A stretch of 64,000 nucleotides of DNA from Rhyacophila brunnea (Eukaryota > Arthropoda > Insecta > Trichoptera > Rhyacophilidae): positions 62,001-126,000 of the forward strand of contig JAGYXB010000141.1 of NCBI GenBank assembly GCA_022495005.1, read 5' to 3'. How positions within the stretch are numbered: the stretch's first letter is position 1; every line of letters starts with the position of its first letter. Shown here piece after piece: positions 43,902 through 56,239 of the stretch. The notes beneath the pieces were generated by a model. It saw only the letters and a list, made by a program, of their open reading frames with translations. It made no database searches and was not told the DNA's origin. A program made the translations under genes and the position numbers.

Positions 43902-46900
43902 TAAAGGCCGGATCTTTCAAGTTTTTAACCGTCAACCCATAAAAAAACACATTAAAATGGTGGACGAATCCAATATCCTAAGGAGACTTTTGCCCAAATG
44001 ATTCTTAGTATGGATTTCTACAATTTGTCAGTTGTTTTTTCTGGCAGCTCAGGTGCGATGGTAATTATTGTAATTAAGATAATCGTCTTGCCAATATTAT
44101 AACGCGACTTGCGGCTACGACAAACGAATTCAAATTCGCAAAATGCAATTAAAAAGATCGCATTACAAAATTGATGGTTTGTTTTATTGCAGGTAAGTAA
44201 TGGTAAACCATTTTTATAAAATGCGTGTAGAATATGTTTTTTCATAATTAAATATCGAATAGCTTTTGCGTACCTACCACTAATATAAATACAAATATTG
44301 GAAGATTTTGTCCGCTGACCCGTTTTATGTTCTAAATGTATCATATTGATACCTATTAGTATTACAAGCAACAATACCGTACCTACATATCGATAAAAAA
44401 GTCACATACCTACTTGTTTATTTCTTTAGATATTTAGGTATTTTGAGGATGCTCTGCCCAAACTGGTCTATTTGATTATAAACTATTGACATTGAAGAAT
44501 TTCATCAAATCGATCGTAAGAAATTTCATCTTCAAAATACCAGTGGCGTACATCTGAAGATGCGAGACATCCCTGAAAATATTCGTTTGAACCTACTATT
44601 ATAATATTATGTATTGCGTAAGCCGTAATTGCATTCTTCTAAAGGTTTTGCAATATAATATTGCTTCAGATTTTCACTTAGTCATTGTATTACGTTAATA
44701 TTTATTGTTGTTTAATTTAATAAAACGCATTTTTTTGTAGTACTTATTCCACTTTTAATCAATAAATTAGGACCAGTTTCGTTCGCATCAGAGGGACATT
44801 TTCAACTGAACAAGGGAAGATTCAGTTGAAAATGTCCCTCTGAGGCGGACGAAACCGGTCCTAATTTATAGATTAAAAGTGGAATAAGTACTACAAAAAA
44901 AATGGAGCCATTGTCGAAAACTACCCAATCAAGACTCGTAACTGGACAAAATCTGACATTCGAATGAAATTTTCAAAATGGCGTCCTATGGTAGTTCGTA
45001 GTTCCATTTTTGGCCATTCTACAGGTAAGTTTGTAGGTGTGTAACGTTAAAAAAAAGTCCCGCCGTCCCATGTAATACTTCAGATTTTCACTTAGTGATT
45101 GTATTACGTTAATATTTATTGTTGTTTAATTAAAAAAACGCATTTTTTTGTAGTACTTATTCCACTTTTAATCAATAAATTAGGACCGGTTTCGTTCGCA
45201 TCAGAGGGACATTTTCAACCGAACAAGGGAAGATTCAGTTGAAAATGTCCCTCTGAGGCGGATGAAACCGGTCCTAATTTATTGATTAAAAGTGGAATAA
45301 GTACTACAAAAAAAATGGAGCCATTGTCGAAAACTACCCAATCAAGACTAGTAACTGGACAAAATCTGACATTCGAATGAAATTTTCAAAATGGCGTCCT
45401 ATGGTAATTCGTAGTTCCATTTTTGGCCATTCTACAGGTAAGTTTGTAGGTGTGTAACATTAAAAAGTCCCGCCGTCCCATTTAATACATTGTACGCTAA
45501 AGGCGCGCCGATTAGGTGACCATTCGACATAATTAGCATTATATTTAAATGTTGTTATTAAAAAGAAATTATCTGATATATGATTATATTATGTATTTGA
45601 TTTAAATACTTACATATTATAAAGTGTAAAGAACTATTCATCACATAAAACGACTGGTACCTAGATACATATTTCATTAAAACACTTTATAATATGTACT
45701 TTCGTACTTTTTCCACATTTATTCCATAATGTTGATATTCAATCGATTTTATCCTAATGGACATTTTCAATTGAATAACAGTACAAAATATAGGTAGGTA
45801 CATATTATTGCATAAAAAGTCAATTAAGTATAGAGGACGTGGGAGTCGATTGTTTACTTGAACTAACTTGTTGGTGATATTTGTCCTTATTTATTAAATG
45901 ACTGGTTTATATACATTAAGAAATAGCGTAACTTCAAAACTGTGAAAAATTTGCTGTGTTTAAAATTCACCTGCCGTAGGTGTATGTATCAAAAAAGGTT
46001 CCCGACCAATGACAAAAACTTGAAGACGATTTTATTGCTTTTGTCGCATGATACGTACAAGAAACCCACAACTTAAAAATGAATTATTTTCCATACGATA
46101 GTATGTATCATCATCAGCTGTAGTATATACCAATATTGCATATAAATTTATGTTTACATTTTAGATATAATAGTGCAACCATCTATAATACCGTGGATTT
46201 ACAAGAATAAAATTACAAAGCGGCAGGTTTACATAGGTCGTAAGTGCATTTGCTAGTCACGCAGCCTTCGCTATCGAGGCTTGATAATTATATATTAGAT
46301 ATATACTTACACAATATTATACATGTGACATATTATAATATTTAGGAATATTATATTTCATCCATTGTTGTTATTTTTAAGTTAATAAGTCAAAAGAATA
46401 ATATCAACTAAGATTTAATAACAATAAACAAAAATGCAAAATGTACAAAGTGTTTAAAAGTACCTTATACACCTTCTAGAGGAAAGTGGTATAATGGTCC
46501 CTATATCTAACGGGTACGAGTGGCAAAAATATTAATCAATAAATTCTAATTGATTTATGTTTTGTACTAGGTATTCTATTAGTCATTATTTACGACCCGG
46601 CTTATGCCTTCTGGCTTATGGCCTTCTGGCTTCTTCGTGCACTATGCGCACTCACCGGTCGTAAATGCACATTGACATAATAAAAGATTGTTAAAACCTT
46701 CTTACCTATTAGTAAAGGATCAAGTAAAAAACAAATTTTGATTATCTCAAGTGTTTGTGAAAAACCCGTAATGAATATATTACATACTATTAATACATTC
46801 AATAGGTAAGCCCGTTAAATCGTCATTTCCCGTAAACAATGGAACCAGCTAATGTGAAATATCACAAAATATACCTACTCACTAAATAAAAACAAATAAA

Positions 46901-48119
46901 CAATTTTAAGCTATAATCCATAATCGTTAAAACTGAAGTGATCTCGGATTTTAAGAAAATACGTAGATCAGTTAACAAACGCGCAGGTTAAGTTTTTTTT
47001 GTTTTTTCTACCATATTACTATAACATCAAATTATAGTTTCATGTGTGAACTCCCAGATTGGATAAATCAATGAACTATTAGAACCAAGGTCAACTTGTT
47101 AAGGCAAATGGTAGGCACTGCAACTGTGTTATACCTATTTATATCTAATATTTTCTTGATAAAATAATTTATTATCAATGGTATTAGGTACTATATATAC
47201 ACAATGTATCAATGTCGACTAATTATGATTGTATCATTTTGATAACTTCCGAAATAAATAATTATATCGGGTTTATATATTTCATTGAAATAATACTATG
47301 ATATATAATTTATAGTATTAGGGAGTAGCAATTAACAGAAAACGCATGTACTTACATATTTTGCATGATGAATATAAAGTTTTTGAAAATGGCCTATAAA
47401 ATGTCAAAAAAAACATTACAACATCAGTACCTATATATTAAAATTGAATATCTCAATATGTCCAACCACTTGCTTGAAACACAAAAGTACGATTTGAAGT
47501 ATCTTTCGTACGAAACTTTTTCTAAAGGGTTTCATTAACCACATAGGTCCGATATTCCCCATTTAACCCATCCATAAATCCATATAATATAATAATATGT
47601 TTTCATATTATATATTTTCGTAGTATCAACATAATATACGAAATCATTCAGATTTGGTACGATTTTAATAATACACTAGCTGTCAGGTCCTTCTCATTAT
47701 GGGAGCAAGTGTGATTTGTTATTTGATAGTGAAAATAAAAGTAGTTTAGTAGAAATTTTAAACTTTGATTACAATAATAGGTATGTATATAAAAAGTGGA
47801 ATATTATTAAATATTATAGATATTACTATTAACAACTAATTTTTCCACTCTATACGTAAGCGCTTCATTAATTTCTCTAAATAGTATAGTATATCTACCT
47901 ACTAATAGCAGCGTTTCTATATAATTAAGTATCGATAAAGTCTCTTGCACATATTATCAATATCATTTATTTCATATTTCATTGTACCTACTACATCGTA
48001 CAACTTATTTTTCTGAAAAACATAGGTTCCATAAATTATTAACGCATTTTTTAATTAAAAAATGTTGTAATATTCGAGTCCGTCCCAAAAAAAAAAGGAC
48101 TCCAGATATCCGGTGTCTA
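43902..48119 (-). mobile_element. 4.22-kb TIR DNA element, copy B, inverted, 8-bp target duplication
   Basis: Inverted relative to 30569-34619 and very similar along its length by eye. Ends TAAAGGCCGGATCTTTCAAG and ...GGATATCCGGTGTCTA read on the plus strand. Flanked by GTCATTAT on both sides (43894-43901 and 48120-48127), different from copy A, so the two are separate insertions. Contains two nested modules as a 414-bp tandem duplication (44664-45077 and 45078-45491). No transposase recognised. Confidence 0.8.
44664..45491. repeat. 414-bp tandem duplication in copy B, each unit with a hairpin
   Basis: Each unit starts CTTCAGATTTTCACTTAGT and holds the TAGTACTTATTCCAC hairpin, then the GGAGCCATTGTCGAAAACTA ... 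CTACAGGTAAGTTTGTAGGT module and TCCCGCCGTCCCAT. The second module also exists alone at 1451-1606. Confidence 0.75.
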
Positions 48120-48883
48120 GTCATTATAATTAAAAAGAGGTATAAAATTATACCTGTCCGACTCCATGTAACTATTTCATTTAATGAGTATCAAAACGTT
48201 TTATACGCGTATTAAATTGTACACTAATTAATTCAAATAAACTAGAGGTGAAATAAATTACGCTAGAACTAGTTTCTCAACATTGCACGTTTACTGGTTT
48301 AATTACTTTTTATGCCCCCGGCTGTATTTGATTACGAGCAGATTTTTTATAGCTATTTATTTATATGATACATATAGCCAAAGCAGTTCATAATAGGAGC
48401 AAACTTGTAACAGTAAAGTTTTGAGAGAAACTTTGATTGATTCAATTTTTGAAACGTGTGTTACGAGACGTCGAGTAATTAAAAAATGTTTTTTTTTTAT
48501 ATAAATAATCACCTGCAAGGCAACTCACTTTATTAGTCGTGAGGCAGATATCAGGCACACCAACGTTTTGGAGATTAATTAACAAATAGTCGAAACTAGT
48601 CCAGCGTATTAATTATTGTATATTAATTTAGATGGAATGAGATCTTTTTTATTGCTATAAATTACATGAATAAGCGGACGTTGATAAATTTATTTTATAA
48701 AAACGAATCTGAGCACCTACATAATACGTCAGTTGTAATTAATCATCAGAAATGTCTTTAAGTTAGTATAATTTCTTCATAATACAATATACCTATACAT
48801 TGTAAGATTTTTGATATAAAACTCGTAATAAGATTACACTTTCTATTGAGTAGAAAGAGACATATATCTTTTGCTATAATGCC

Positions 48884-49030
48884 GGGGCCACACCGGCAAC
48901 AGGTCGCGCGACAACTCGTTAAATTTTACGATAATTATCATAATTGTTTAAGAAATTTTACGATAATTATCATGCTTATCGTAAAATTTAACGAGTTGTC
49001 GCGCGATTTGTTTTCGGTGTGGACGCACTT
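48884..49030. mobile_element. Hairpin MITE, ~147 bp
   Basis: Left arm GGCCACACCGGCAACAGGTC, GCGCGACAACTCGTTAAATT, TTACGATAA; the right arm is its near-perfect inverse ending GTGTGGACGCAC. The loop contains a further direct AATTTTACGATAATTATCAT repeat. Followed directly by the repeat shared with 10015-10110. Confidence 0.75.
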
Positions 49031-49032
49031 TT

Positions 49033-49160
49033 AGATCCACCAGTATAAGTTGTCTGTTGAGTGGGGGCGCCACATGCTAACATTTTGATAATTATCATTT
49101 CATACTTTTATACTGAGATGAGCTAAGTTCTAAATTCGAACACCCGACGATTTATGATGG
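49033..49160. repeat. Dispersed repeat, copy 2 (see 10015-10110)
   Basis: Shares ATCCACCAGTATAAGT and AGTTCTAAATTCGAACACC with 10015-10110, with an additional CATGCTAACATTTTGATAAT piece between the blocks. Confidence 0.55.
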
Positions 49161-49169
49161 TATAAGTAC

Positions 49170-50195
49170 CTATAGATACCTAACTTCATTATTATAATTA
49201 TCAAGAAATTCTGTGTCAGCAAAATATAGATACAGTATAGGTACCTATAGTAGGTAAATGCTGAGAATAGCCAAACTATAGCCGTTGAAGAAAACCTTCT
49301 TGTTCATGTATGTAGATAAAATAATTCTTATCCAGTATATTTATTGTGTACTCAGTAATAATTATTTAATATTTTCAGTTTCTACCCATTTGAAGATAAT
49401 ATGTAATTAATTGTAGAGAGAATTGTGGACGGCAACACTATTTTTTTAGACAGGCAACTTGTTGTTAACCTACTAGAAGTCGGGCTAAAAAAACAAATGA
49501 AAGATCAATAAAAACAAACCAGTTTTGTAATATATTCCTAATGTTTCTAAATATTGGATATTAGCCATTTCTAAACGATGTTACTGCTGTCTTAATAAGC
49601 AATAATTAAAACAAATCACTGATTTCGAACCTAATAAAAACGTTTTAAATTTTACATCAAAACCAATAACCGTAAATAAAATATGTAAGTATACGAAAGG
49701 AAGAATACAAATATCCGCATTTTAATCACGCGAAGTGTTTTAATTTTATTTCCCCTCTCGCAGACAAATTATTAATTGAATACGCTTTGTAAGTGGTGTT
49801 TTCGTGGAGGTTATTAATTAATATTTAATGTGTATGTCGAAACAATTAATTTTCATAACGGAACGCCGAGCGGAAAAAATAATAATATTTACACGAATAA
49901 TACAATATTTACATCACGGATTGGCGTGCGTGTGACAGCTTTAATTAATACATATGAGATGGCGCCACTGACGCACGGAATACAACACTAAAAAGCAAAA
50001 TGAAAATTACATTAAACATAAACATTTTTTTGTTGGAAAAATCTATCATTATTCTTATCTATACTGACTTGTCAGTCAAAAATTATCGAAAAAAATTAAC
50101 ATAATAATATAGCTAGTCAAATTATGCTCGAAGTAAATGAACTTTTTGTGCCATGCGCCCACTTGCTCAGCTAGCTGCTAGACATTTGGTATCAT
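49170..50195. other. Intron stretch, nothing assigned
   Basis: AT-rich. About 49750-49990 has TTAATTAATATTTAATG, AACGGAACGCCGAGCGG and GGATTGGCGTGCGTGTGACA, a mixed-composition block without match elsewhere, possibly regulatory. No gene supported. Confidence 0.4.
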
Positions 50196-50610
50196 TTAAG
50201 TATGGCAATTCATGCCTTTGAGATGTGGTGTAGGCGCCGAATGCTTCGTATTTCGAACCAGTCAATCATCCAGAGACTGAAGATAAAGGAACGGCTCTCG
50301 AATCATATATCGAATATTATGTCTGAGAAGAATTCCGCAGTTTTTTGGACATATTATCAGGCGCGAACCGGACAACCTGGAGAGACTCGTAGTTTTGGGT
50401 GGCCTCCAAGGAAGGCGAAGCAGAGGAAGAGCGTCTGCGCTGGAGCGACCAAGTGAAAGAGCTGACTGGGGGCACCTCCATTCTGCCCTGAGAGAAGCGG
50501 GAGAGGAAGGGAAGGAGGATGGAAAGTCTTGGTCGCTCAAAGGATGGCGAAATTCAAATGTGGTCACGATCCTCAGCCATGAGGGCACTACCAAGAAGAA
50601 GAATTTTGTA
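50196..50610 (+). pseudogene. 3' end of non-LTR retrotransposon
   Basis: Reads MAIHAFEMWCRRRMLRISNQ, QRLKIKERLSNHISN, then after frameshifts near 50340-50400 GLQGRRSRGRASALE and VKELTGGTS-like and SALREAGEEG before ATHIL-like codons and GAAGAAGAA. A..FEMW..RRMLRI and GRRSRGR are standard for the C-terminus of these elements. 5'-truncated. Confidence 0.75.
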
Positions 50611-50839
50611 TGACCAATAACTGGTATTTTGTTAATAATAATTAACCTATGTAATGACTGTTATGTTATGAAATTAATCTAATTGTAATGTTTTATTACT
50701 TATTATTTATCTCCTGTATCTTTAATTATTGTGAACATTCTTCGTACCATTTTATATTTTCTTAGAGCTGATAATAATTTGCATTTTCCTTGTCTCTAAT
50801 TGTATTTTTTCTGCGTCGATACTTGTGTATTGTTTATAG

Positions 50840-51595
50840 CAGTGGCGCACCCAGGGGGGGGGGCAGGGGGCCCTGGCACCCCCCAAAATAAAAATTATCA
50901 GAATGTAATTCACCAGCACCTTTATAGAAAAAACTCTTAGATTTTAATTTCTAACACAAAAATTTCGAAATACTAATGTCGGGTTTTTTTAGAAACCCAA
51001 TCCCTAATGGAACTGTCAAAAAATTCTCCGTGTCCACCCGAATTCCGGAGTGGTGTAGGTCATAGCTTGGGAGGGCTGACGGGGCTCTAGCCTGGGGGCT
51101 CGGCGTGTCGGGTTGACCAGATAAGTGAGATAAACACACACCATAAATTAGCTTTAATAGTAAAAAAAAGTCGCCTGCGGCGCTATTACACTTCATGGCC
51201 ATGAACATTTTCAATTACTTATATAATTGTGCTATATATTTTTTGATTATTATGTGTCGATACTCGACAGCTCCATTATTAAAGTAGATGTATTAAAAAT
51301 CGCCAATAATTCACTGTATAAGTACCCTTAATTTGAACTAAAACACAATTTGGAAAACGTTAATTTAGTGTTTCACACTGCCTGTAATCTTAGCGGTATG
51401 TAGGGGGGGGGCCCAAATATCCTGGCCTGAGAGCCCGTTTCAGGATGTGGGGACCATGGTGTAGGTACACCGAGTGCAATAGACAAAAGACCGATAAACG
51501 AGAGATTAGGCTGTGAAGAAGAAAAAGAGCCTATGGGACTAATTTACATTCTCCTCCTTGGGCCCCCCCAATATTAAATCCTGGGTGCGCCTCTG
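50840..51595. mobile_element. hAT-like element (756 bp), 8-bp target duplication
   Basis: Ends CAGTGGCGCACCCAGGGGGG and the inverse of CAGAGGCGCACCCAGGATTT, flanked by GTTTATAG on both sides (50832-50839 and 51596-51603). G/C-runs lie just inside each end. The middle (51055-51440) is a copy of the short element found at 36135-36491, so this is a nested composite. No transposase. Confidence 0.82.
51055..51440 (+). mobile_element. Copy of the 36135-36491 short element nested in a hAT-like element
   Basis: Shares GGCTGACGGGGCTCTAGCCT-like start, GGCGTGTCGGGTTGACCA, AAGTGAGATAAACACACAC, AAAAAAAGTCGCCTGCGGCG and GTAGGGGGG with 36135-36491. Its own ends are eroded. Confidence 0.6.
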
Positions 51596-51609
51596 GTTTA
51601 TAGTTTATG

Positions 51610-53605
51610 CCGTTCATGTCATTTCCCATTGATATCACAAAATATACGCGGATTGTAATCACCGTTTAGGAACAAATAAATAACTATGTATGTATGTTTT
51701 ATACTATGAAGACGTCATAAAGTTGAAAATATTGGACTATACTACATACATACATTATATTATAGTAATTTAAGTAAGGATTTCATATTATTACTGGTTC
51801 ACAAAAAAACGGATTAATTTAAAAAACAAATGATGGAAAATAACTCTTTGTTTTTTCATTGTTAATGAAACACGTAGGTAGGTAATTAATAAGTTGGCAA
51901 TGTTGGCAGCATTGTTCACTAGTTGATTCCACATTATTTCATCTAATATACCACCGAATAGTGGAAGGAAAGTAAAATATAATTATTTATTAACACAATT
52001 TACCACTGGCGTAATGTGTTTAGAGCCAATTTTTAATGGCATCAATAAAATAGGTAAGCTATGTTTATTGTCTCTATTATATGAAGAAAAACGAAGATGC
52101 CTACACGAATGATAAACGTACGATATTATAACTACGTGTGGTTACATTAAAATATAATAATTATAAACGATTTACCTGTTTTATAATTAATATCAGACGG
52201 AGAGCCAAGTGAGTATTAAAAAACGAATCAAAGTTTATTATTATTGAAGATAAATTTACAAGTTGATCGCCACTTACAGCGAAATGGCGTGCTTAAAGAG
52301 AACTTCACATTGACTTGATTATGCTATGTTTAGTTAAGTAATTAAGAGATATGCGTAGGAAAAATAATAATTTAGTATCCGTTAGCCACATTACACTGGT
52401 TATAATTGGAATAATTATTATATAAATAACCGCGGGATATTATGAACAAAGATTAATTTAACTGGCATTTACACGGAAATAACAGAAAATACAATAATTT
52501 ACCTACACCACTAATTGATTTTATTCATTTTATGACTATCTGCAAAAATATATTCTCGCAGTCTCACTTTCCCTATTATTATTATAGTGCCTGTACACAT
52601 GCATGGAATTACTATCGGCAATTGTGCTTATTTTAAACTGTCATGACAATAACTGTTTACACGTAAAAGTGCTGACTGTCTCTCCAATCTCATTCTTCAA
52701 GAGTAAGCGAGACGCGATGTTGTCATTTTATACTACTGACTGACAGGTCGTACTGAAAATCGGAGCCAAAATGAGTAGTTCGTTTTTTTGCCGGGAGGTT
52801 CGCTACGATCGCTCTACTGCGCAGGCGCAGATCGAAAATAATCTGAACTGTCGTGAAAAATGAACTGTCGCATTGGATATTCGGAATCTTCCAATCTTGT
52901 TTAATTTATGCACGCAATCTTGCCAACTGCAGGATAATACATGTTTCCCCATACATTTTCTTACTGTGCACAGTACATCCATGCACGTGTAAACGGGGTA
53001 TAATGTTACTTATAATATATAGGCAGATGGAGTACCTATTATAATATATAATGTATAAATTTAAAAAAAAAAAGCACGAGGCATGCTGTCAGATTTGTTA
53101 GATTCGTATGTCATAAAAAAAGAAAATAAAAAGCTTTTAATTTAATATTATGAATATGATTTCCACATTTGATTTATCAAAGGAAACTTTACGATAGAAA
53201 TCAAACCGTGTTTATATTATAATTTCATACAACTTGATTAATGGGAAATGAAATCTTTGTGAAATTCATTGGATGGAAAATAAAACATATACCCAGGTAT
53301 TATCGATCTGTTGAGACTAACAAAATAAAAATCATTCATTCAATTCGAAACGAATGCTGGTCATAAACATTTTATCGTTTATTTACGCAACTCTTCTACT
53401 TTGAAGTTGTTTTTTTTTATTATTATTATGCAGAATAACCAAACCAAGCGCAACGTAAACATTGTATGCGAGCCAACTTCGAATCATAATCGTAACATTA
53501 TGAGGTAATAATTAATTATTAAAAATATGTATAATGCTAGCTATTAATAATTTTACGAGACATTTTAAATTCTGGCAACTAAATTGCCAAGAAAGAAGTG
53601 ATTTT
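51610..53605. other. Intron stretch, one small repeat
   Basis: AT-rich. 52776-52840 (TAGTTCGTTTTTTTGCCGGG, AGGTTCGCTACGATCGCTCT, ACTGCGCAGGCGCAG) is the inverted copy of 39885-39970. Nothing else could be assigned. Confidence 0.5.
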
Positions 53606-53809
53606 GAATTTTAAAATATTGGCCTGAACCATACGGGAACAACGTAACGACTTGCCGGGAGGTTCTGCTGTGCGTGCCATGCACCACTTATGACCACGTT
53701 ATGCAACATATTAACTGACCCAAAAAAGAAAGTTGTTGATGAAAAATGCACTATTAAAATAATCAAAGAGAGTTTAAATACACAAAAACAAAGATTCCAT
53801 CTAGAAGAG

Positions 53810-53935
53810 CGGTGGTGAACGGTTACGTGTAAATTGTACGTAAAACATTTCACCGTGGCACAGTGCGCCGTGAGCTTTATCAGAAAGATATGACCGTATA
53901 CTATACGGTCTCCAATTTTTAGATGATTCAATATG
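53810..53935 (+). repeat. Half copy of the 54675-54905 repeat
   Basis: GGTTACGTGTAAATTGTACG, ACATTTCACCGTGGCACAG and GTGAGCTTTATCAGAAAGAT match the first half of 54675-54905. The TTAGG-bearing half is missing. Confidence 0.6.
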
Positions 53936-53964
53936 AACATTAAGCTAATACAGTGCTGACGTCA

Positions 53965-54070
53965 CGGCTGCCGTGTTGGTATTATACGGCCATCAGATAT
54001 AATTAGCATGTTATTTAAAAGTGGTAATTAAATATTAATTAACTGGCCCGCAATGATTGAGTTAATTCAA
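53965..54070. repeat. TAAT-rich repeated module, copy 2
   Basis: TATAATTAGCATGTTATTTA, GTGGTAATTAAATATTAATT and AACTGGCCCGCAATGATTGA match 6285-6380 over roughly 90 bp. Rich in homeodomain-like TAATTA. Confidence 0.45.
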
Positions 54071-54674
54071 ATTTAATAGCTGATTTTATGTCCGTTCCAC
54101 GTAATACCAGATGGGAAATACTGCCCGTACCAAAGGTAGGGTGGGCTTTTGTGATAGATGGGCGACAACCATAGCCTATATATAATATATGAGAAGGTTT
54201 TCTTCAACGTTTATGGTTTTTATAACAGTTCATAATATGTAATTGAAAGTGAGTTAGAGAAATGCAAGGAAAAGTATGTTAAACTGCATAGATTTTTGAT
54301 GAAAATATTCATACAGTTTTCTATCGCAGACCATTTTTCAGAACGACCTCGGTCTTATTAATATCCCTACTCATAAACTTGGAAAGTCGTATTGCCAGCC
54401 GTTAAAATAAACTTGTGGCTGTATACGCCATTTTATTCTTATCATAATAGCACTTTTACAGCGAGTACGTGCAGTTAACGATATTTACTGGCGAGCCCTC
54501 ACGCTTCCCCGTTGGTCGCTCGATCGTTATGTTAATGTAACACTAACTGGTTTATTTCGTGTTAAGTATTTTTTCATTTCGCGTTTCGCGAATGTCACTT
54601 ACAACTGATACTCAAAAAAATGGCTCTAGCAAACCAGTTTATAAAATCAATGTAATTCGCATCGAAATAGTAGC

Positions 54675-54905
54675 TAAAGATTACGGTTACAAGTAAATTG
54701 TATGTATTACATTTCACCGTAGCACAGTTCGTGCTGAGTTTTCTTATCGGAAAGAGATGCCCGTACTAATTATATCATAGCCGATTTTGGCAAAATTCAT
54801 GAATTCAAGAATGAAAAACTAACCTAACCTAACAAATAATAATCCAGTATATCTGATATTTTCAAAATTTGTTCGCCGATGGCTTTTTGTAAACCGAAAA
54901 GAACC
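54675..54905 (+). repeat. Dispersed repeat with internal TTAGG run, copy 2
   Basis: GGTTACAAGTAAATTGTATG, ATTACATTTCACCGTAGCAC, TTTCTTATCGGAAAGAGATG, then CTAACCTAACCTAACAAAT and GATATTTTCAAAATTTGTTC. Inverted copy at 11015-11250. Confidence 0.65.
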
Positions 54906-55734
54906 GTGTTTTATTTAGACATGAATAATAATTATAATAATCAATATCTTCAAAGAAATATTTCTAGAAGACAACTACGGAGCCCTCCTCGAACGATTGC
55001 AAATTGTTAAGTACCTAATTAATAATTATTATTATTTATGGTTTGATAAAATGTTATAATGTAACTTTAATAAATTAGTATTTATTTTTAAAACCGTTCT
55101 TCGTTTGGGATCACCCTATTTTAGACGTTTCAGTGTTTAACCGAACCGGTAGACATTTTATTAGTGCAAACTTCCACATCTTATAACGTTGCAATGTATC
55201 TTTAAACAGGTCATGTTTATTATTTTATTATTAATGGCATCGACACTCCCTTGACTTCCTGGTTAAATATCTTATCTACCCGTGAATCCTTCTAGCGAGT
55301 GTTTCCAGTTCGTATGAAAATAATATATAAACATCTCGTCTGTATGAAGATAATAATATGTATGTTTTGCTCGCTTGTAAAAGCACTCGTTGTGACTGAG
55401 TACTTTATTACAAGCTGTCATCGTAATTGCAGACATTGCAAATGATTCTAAACCCATTTACTATATACGTATCCATTTTAAGTGCGGGATATTTGTAGAG
55501 CAAACATACAGTATTAATTAATTATCATAATATGCTGAGATTTAATAAATGAATCGGGTACATATTGAAAGCATTTAGTCAATTAGTTATTATAATATTA
55601 TATTTATTCATTTTTAGAAATTAGCTGCTCCCATTTTTATAATCCATGTACAATATTAATTATTGAAATCACATTTCTTCCTCATGCGTTATCTATGTGA
55701 AGAAGTAGAATGACAATAATAACATAAGTGACTA

Positions 55735-56225
55735 ACTTTCTTCAAGGTATGCTCGCCTTTCATTCTCTTGAAGCTCGTATGTCACTTCTGCTCTTAAAGC
55801 ATTTTTCCATGATCTCACGTGGTTGATATAGTTTCCAATCCCGATTTTCTGGTAAATTTGAATTTTTATGCACCCGTAAAATACATGTGTGGTCGCAGCC
55901 ATGACCTATTTTGAGTGAAAGCTGTTTCCTCATGTTAGGCTCACCAGGCACCAATAGCGAAGGCTGTGCGGCTGGTCAATGCACTCCCTAGAGATGTAGA
56001 CATTTTTAGCGATGCATTATGCATTCTGTTTTTAAAATTCTATTTTATTGTTTAATTTGTATTTTCATTAATTATTGTTGTTTTTTTTTATTCCTTTTTT
56101 ATAAAATTATTTTTTCTTGCTTTGTTTTTTTTCTTTACCTTGTTTATTCTCTACTTTTTATTCTAAATGTCATGTTGTGAACGTATGGAATTAATAATTT
56201 GTTATGTGCTCAACGTGTCTTTTTT
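55735..56225 (+). pseudogene. 3' end of non-LTR retrotransposon with 3' UTR
   Basis: Plus-strand traces DIVSNPDFLVNLNFYAPVKY and, near 55950, PIAKAVRLVNALPRDVDIFS match the closing residues of reverse-transcriptase proteins of CR1/Jockey-like elements. The 3' UTR ends AAATGTCATGTTGTGAACGT and TTAATAATTTGTTATG, as at 18790 and 19862. Multiple stops. Confidence 0.6.
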
Positions 56226-56239
56226 TAAATAAATAAACA

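Noticed and set aside
30569..48119. One large segmental inverted duplication
   Set aside because: Each 4-kb arm has its own perfect 8-bp target duplication and unrelated flanks, so two independent insertions explain it better.
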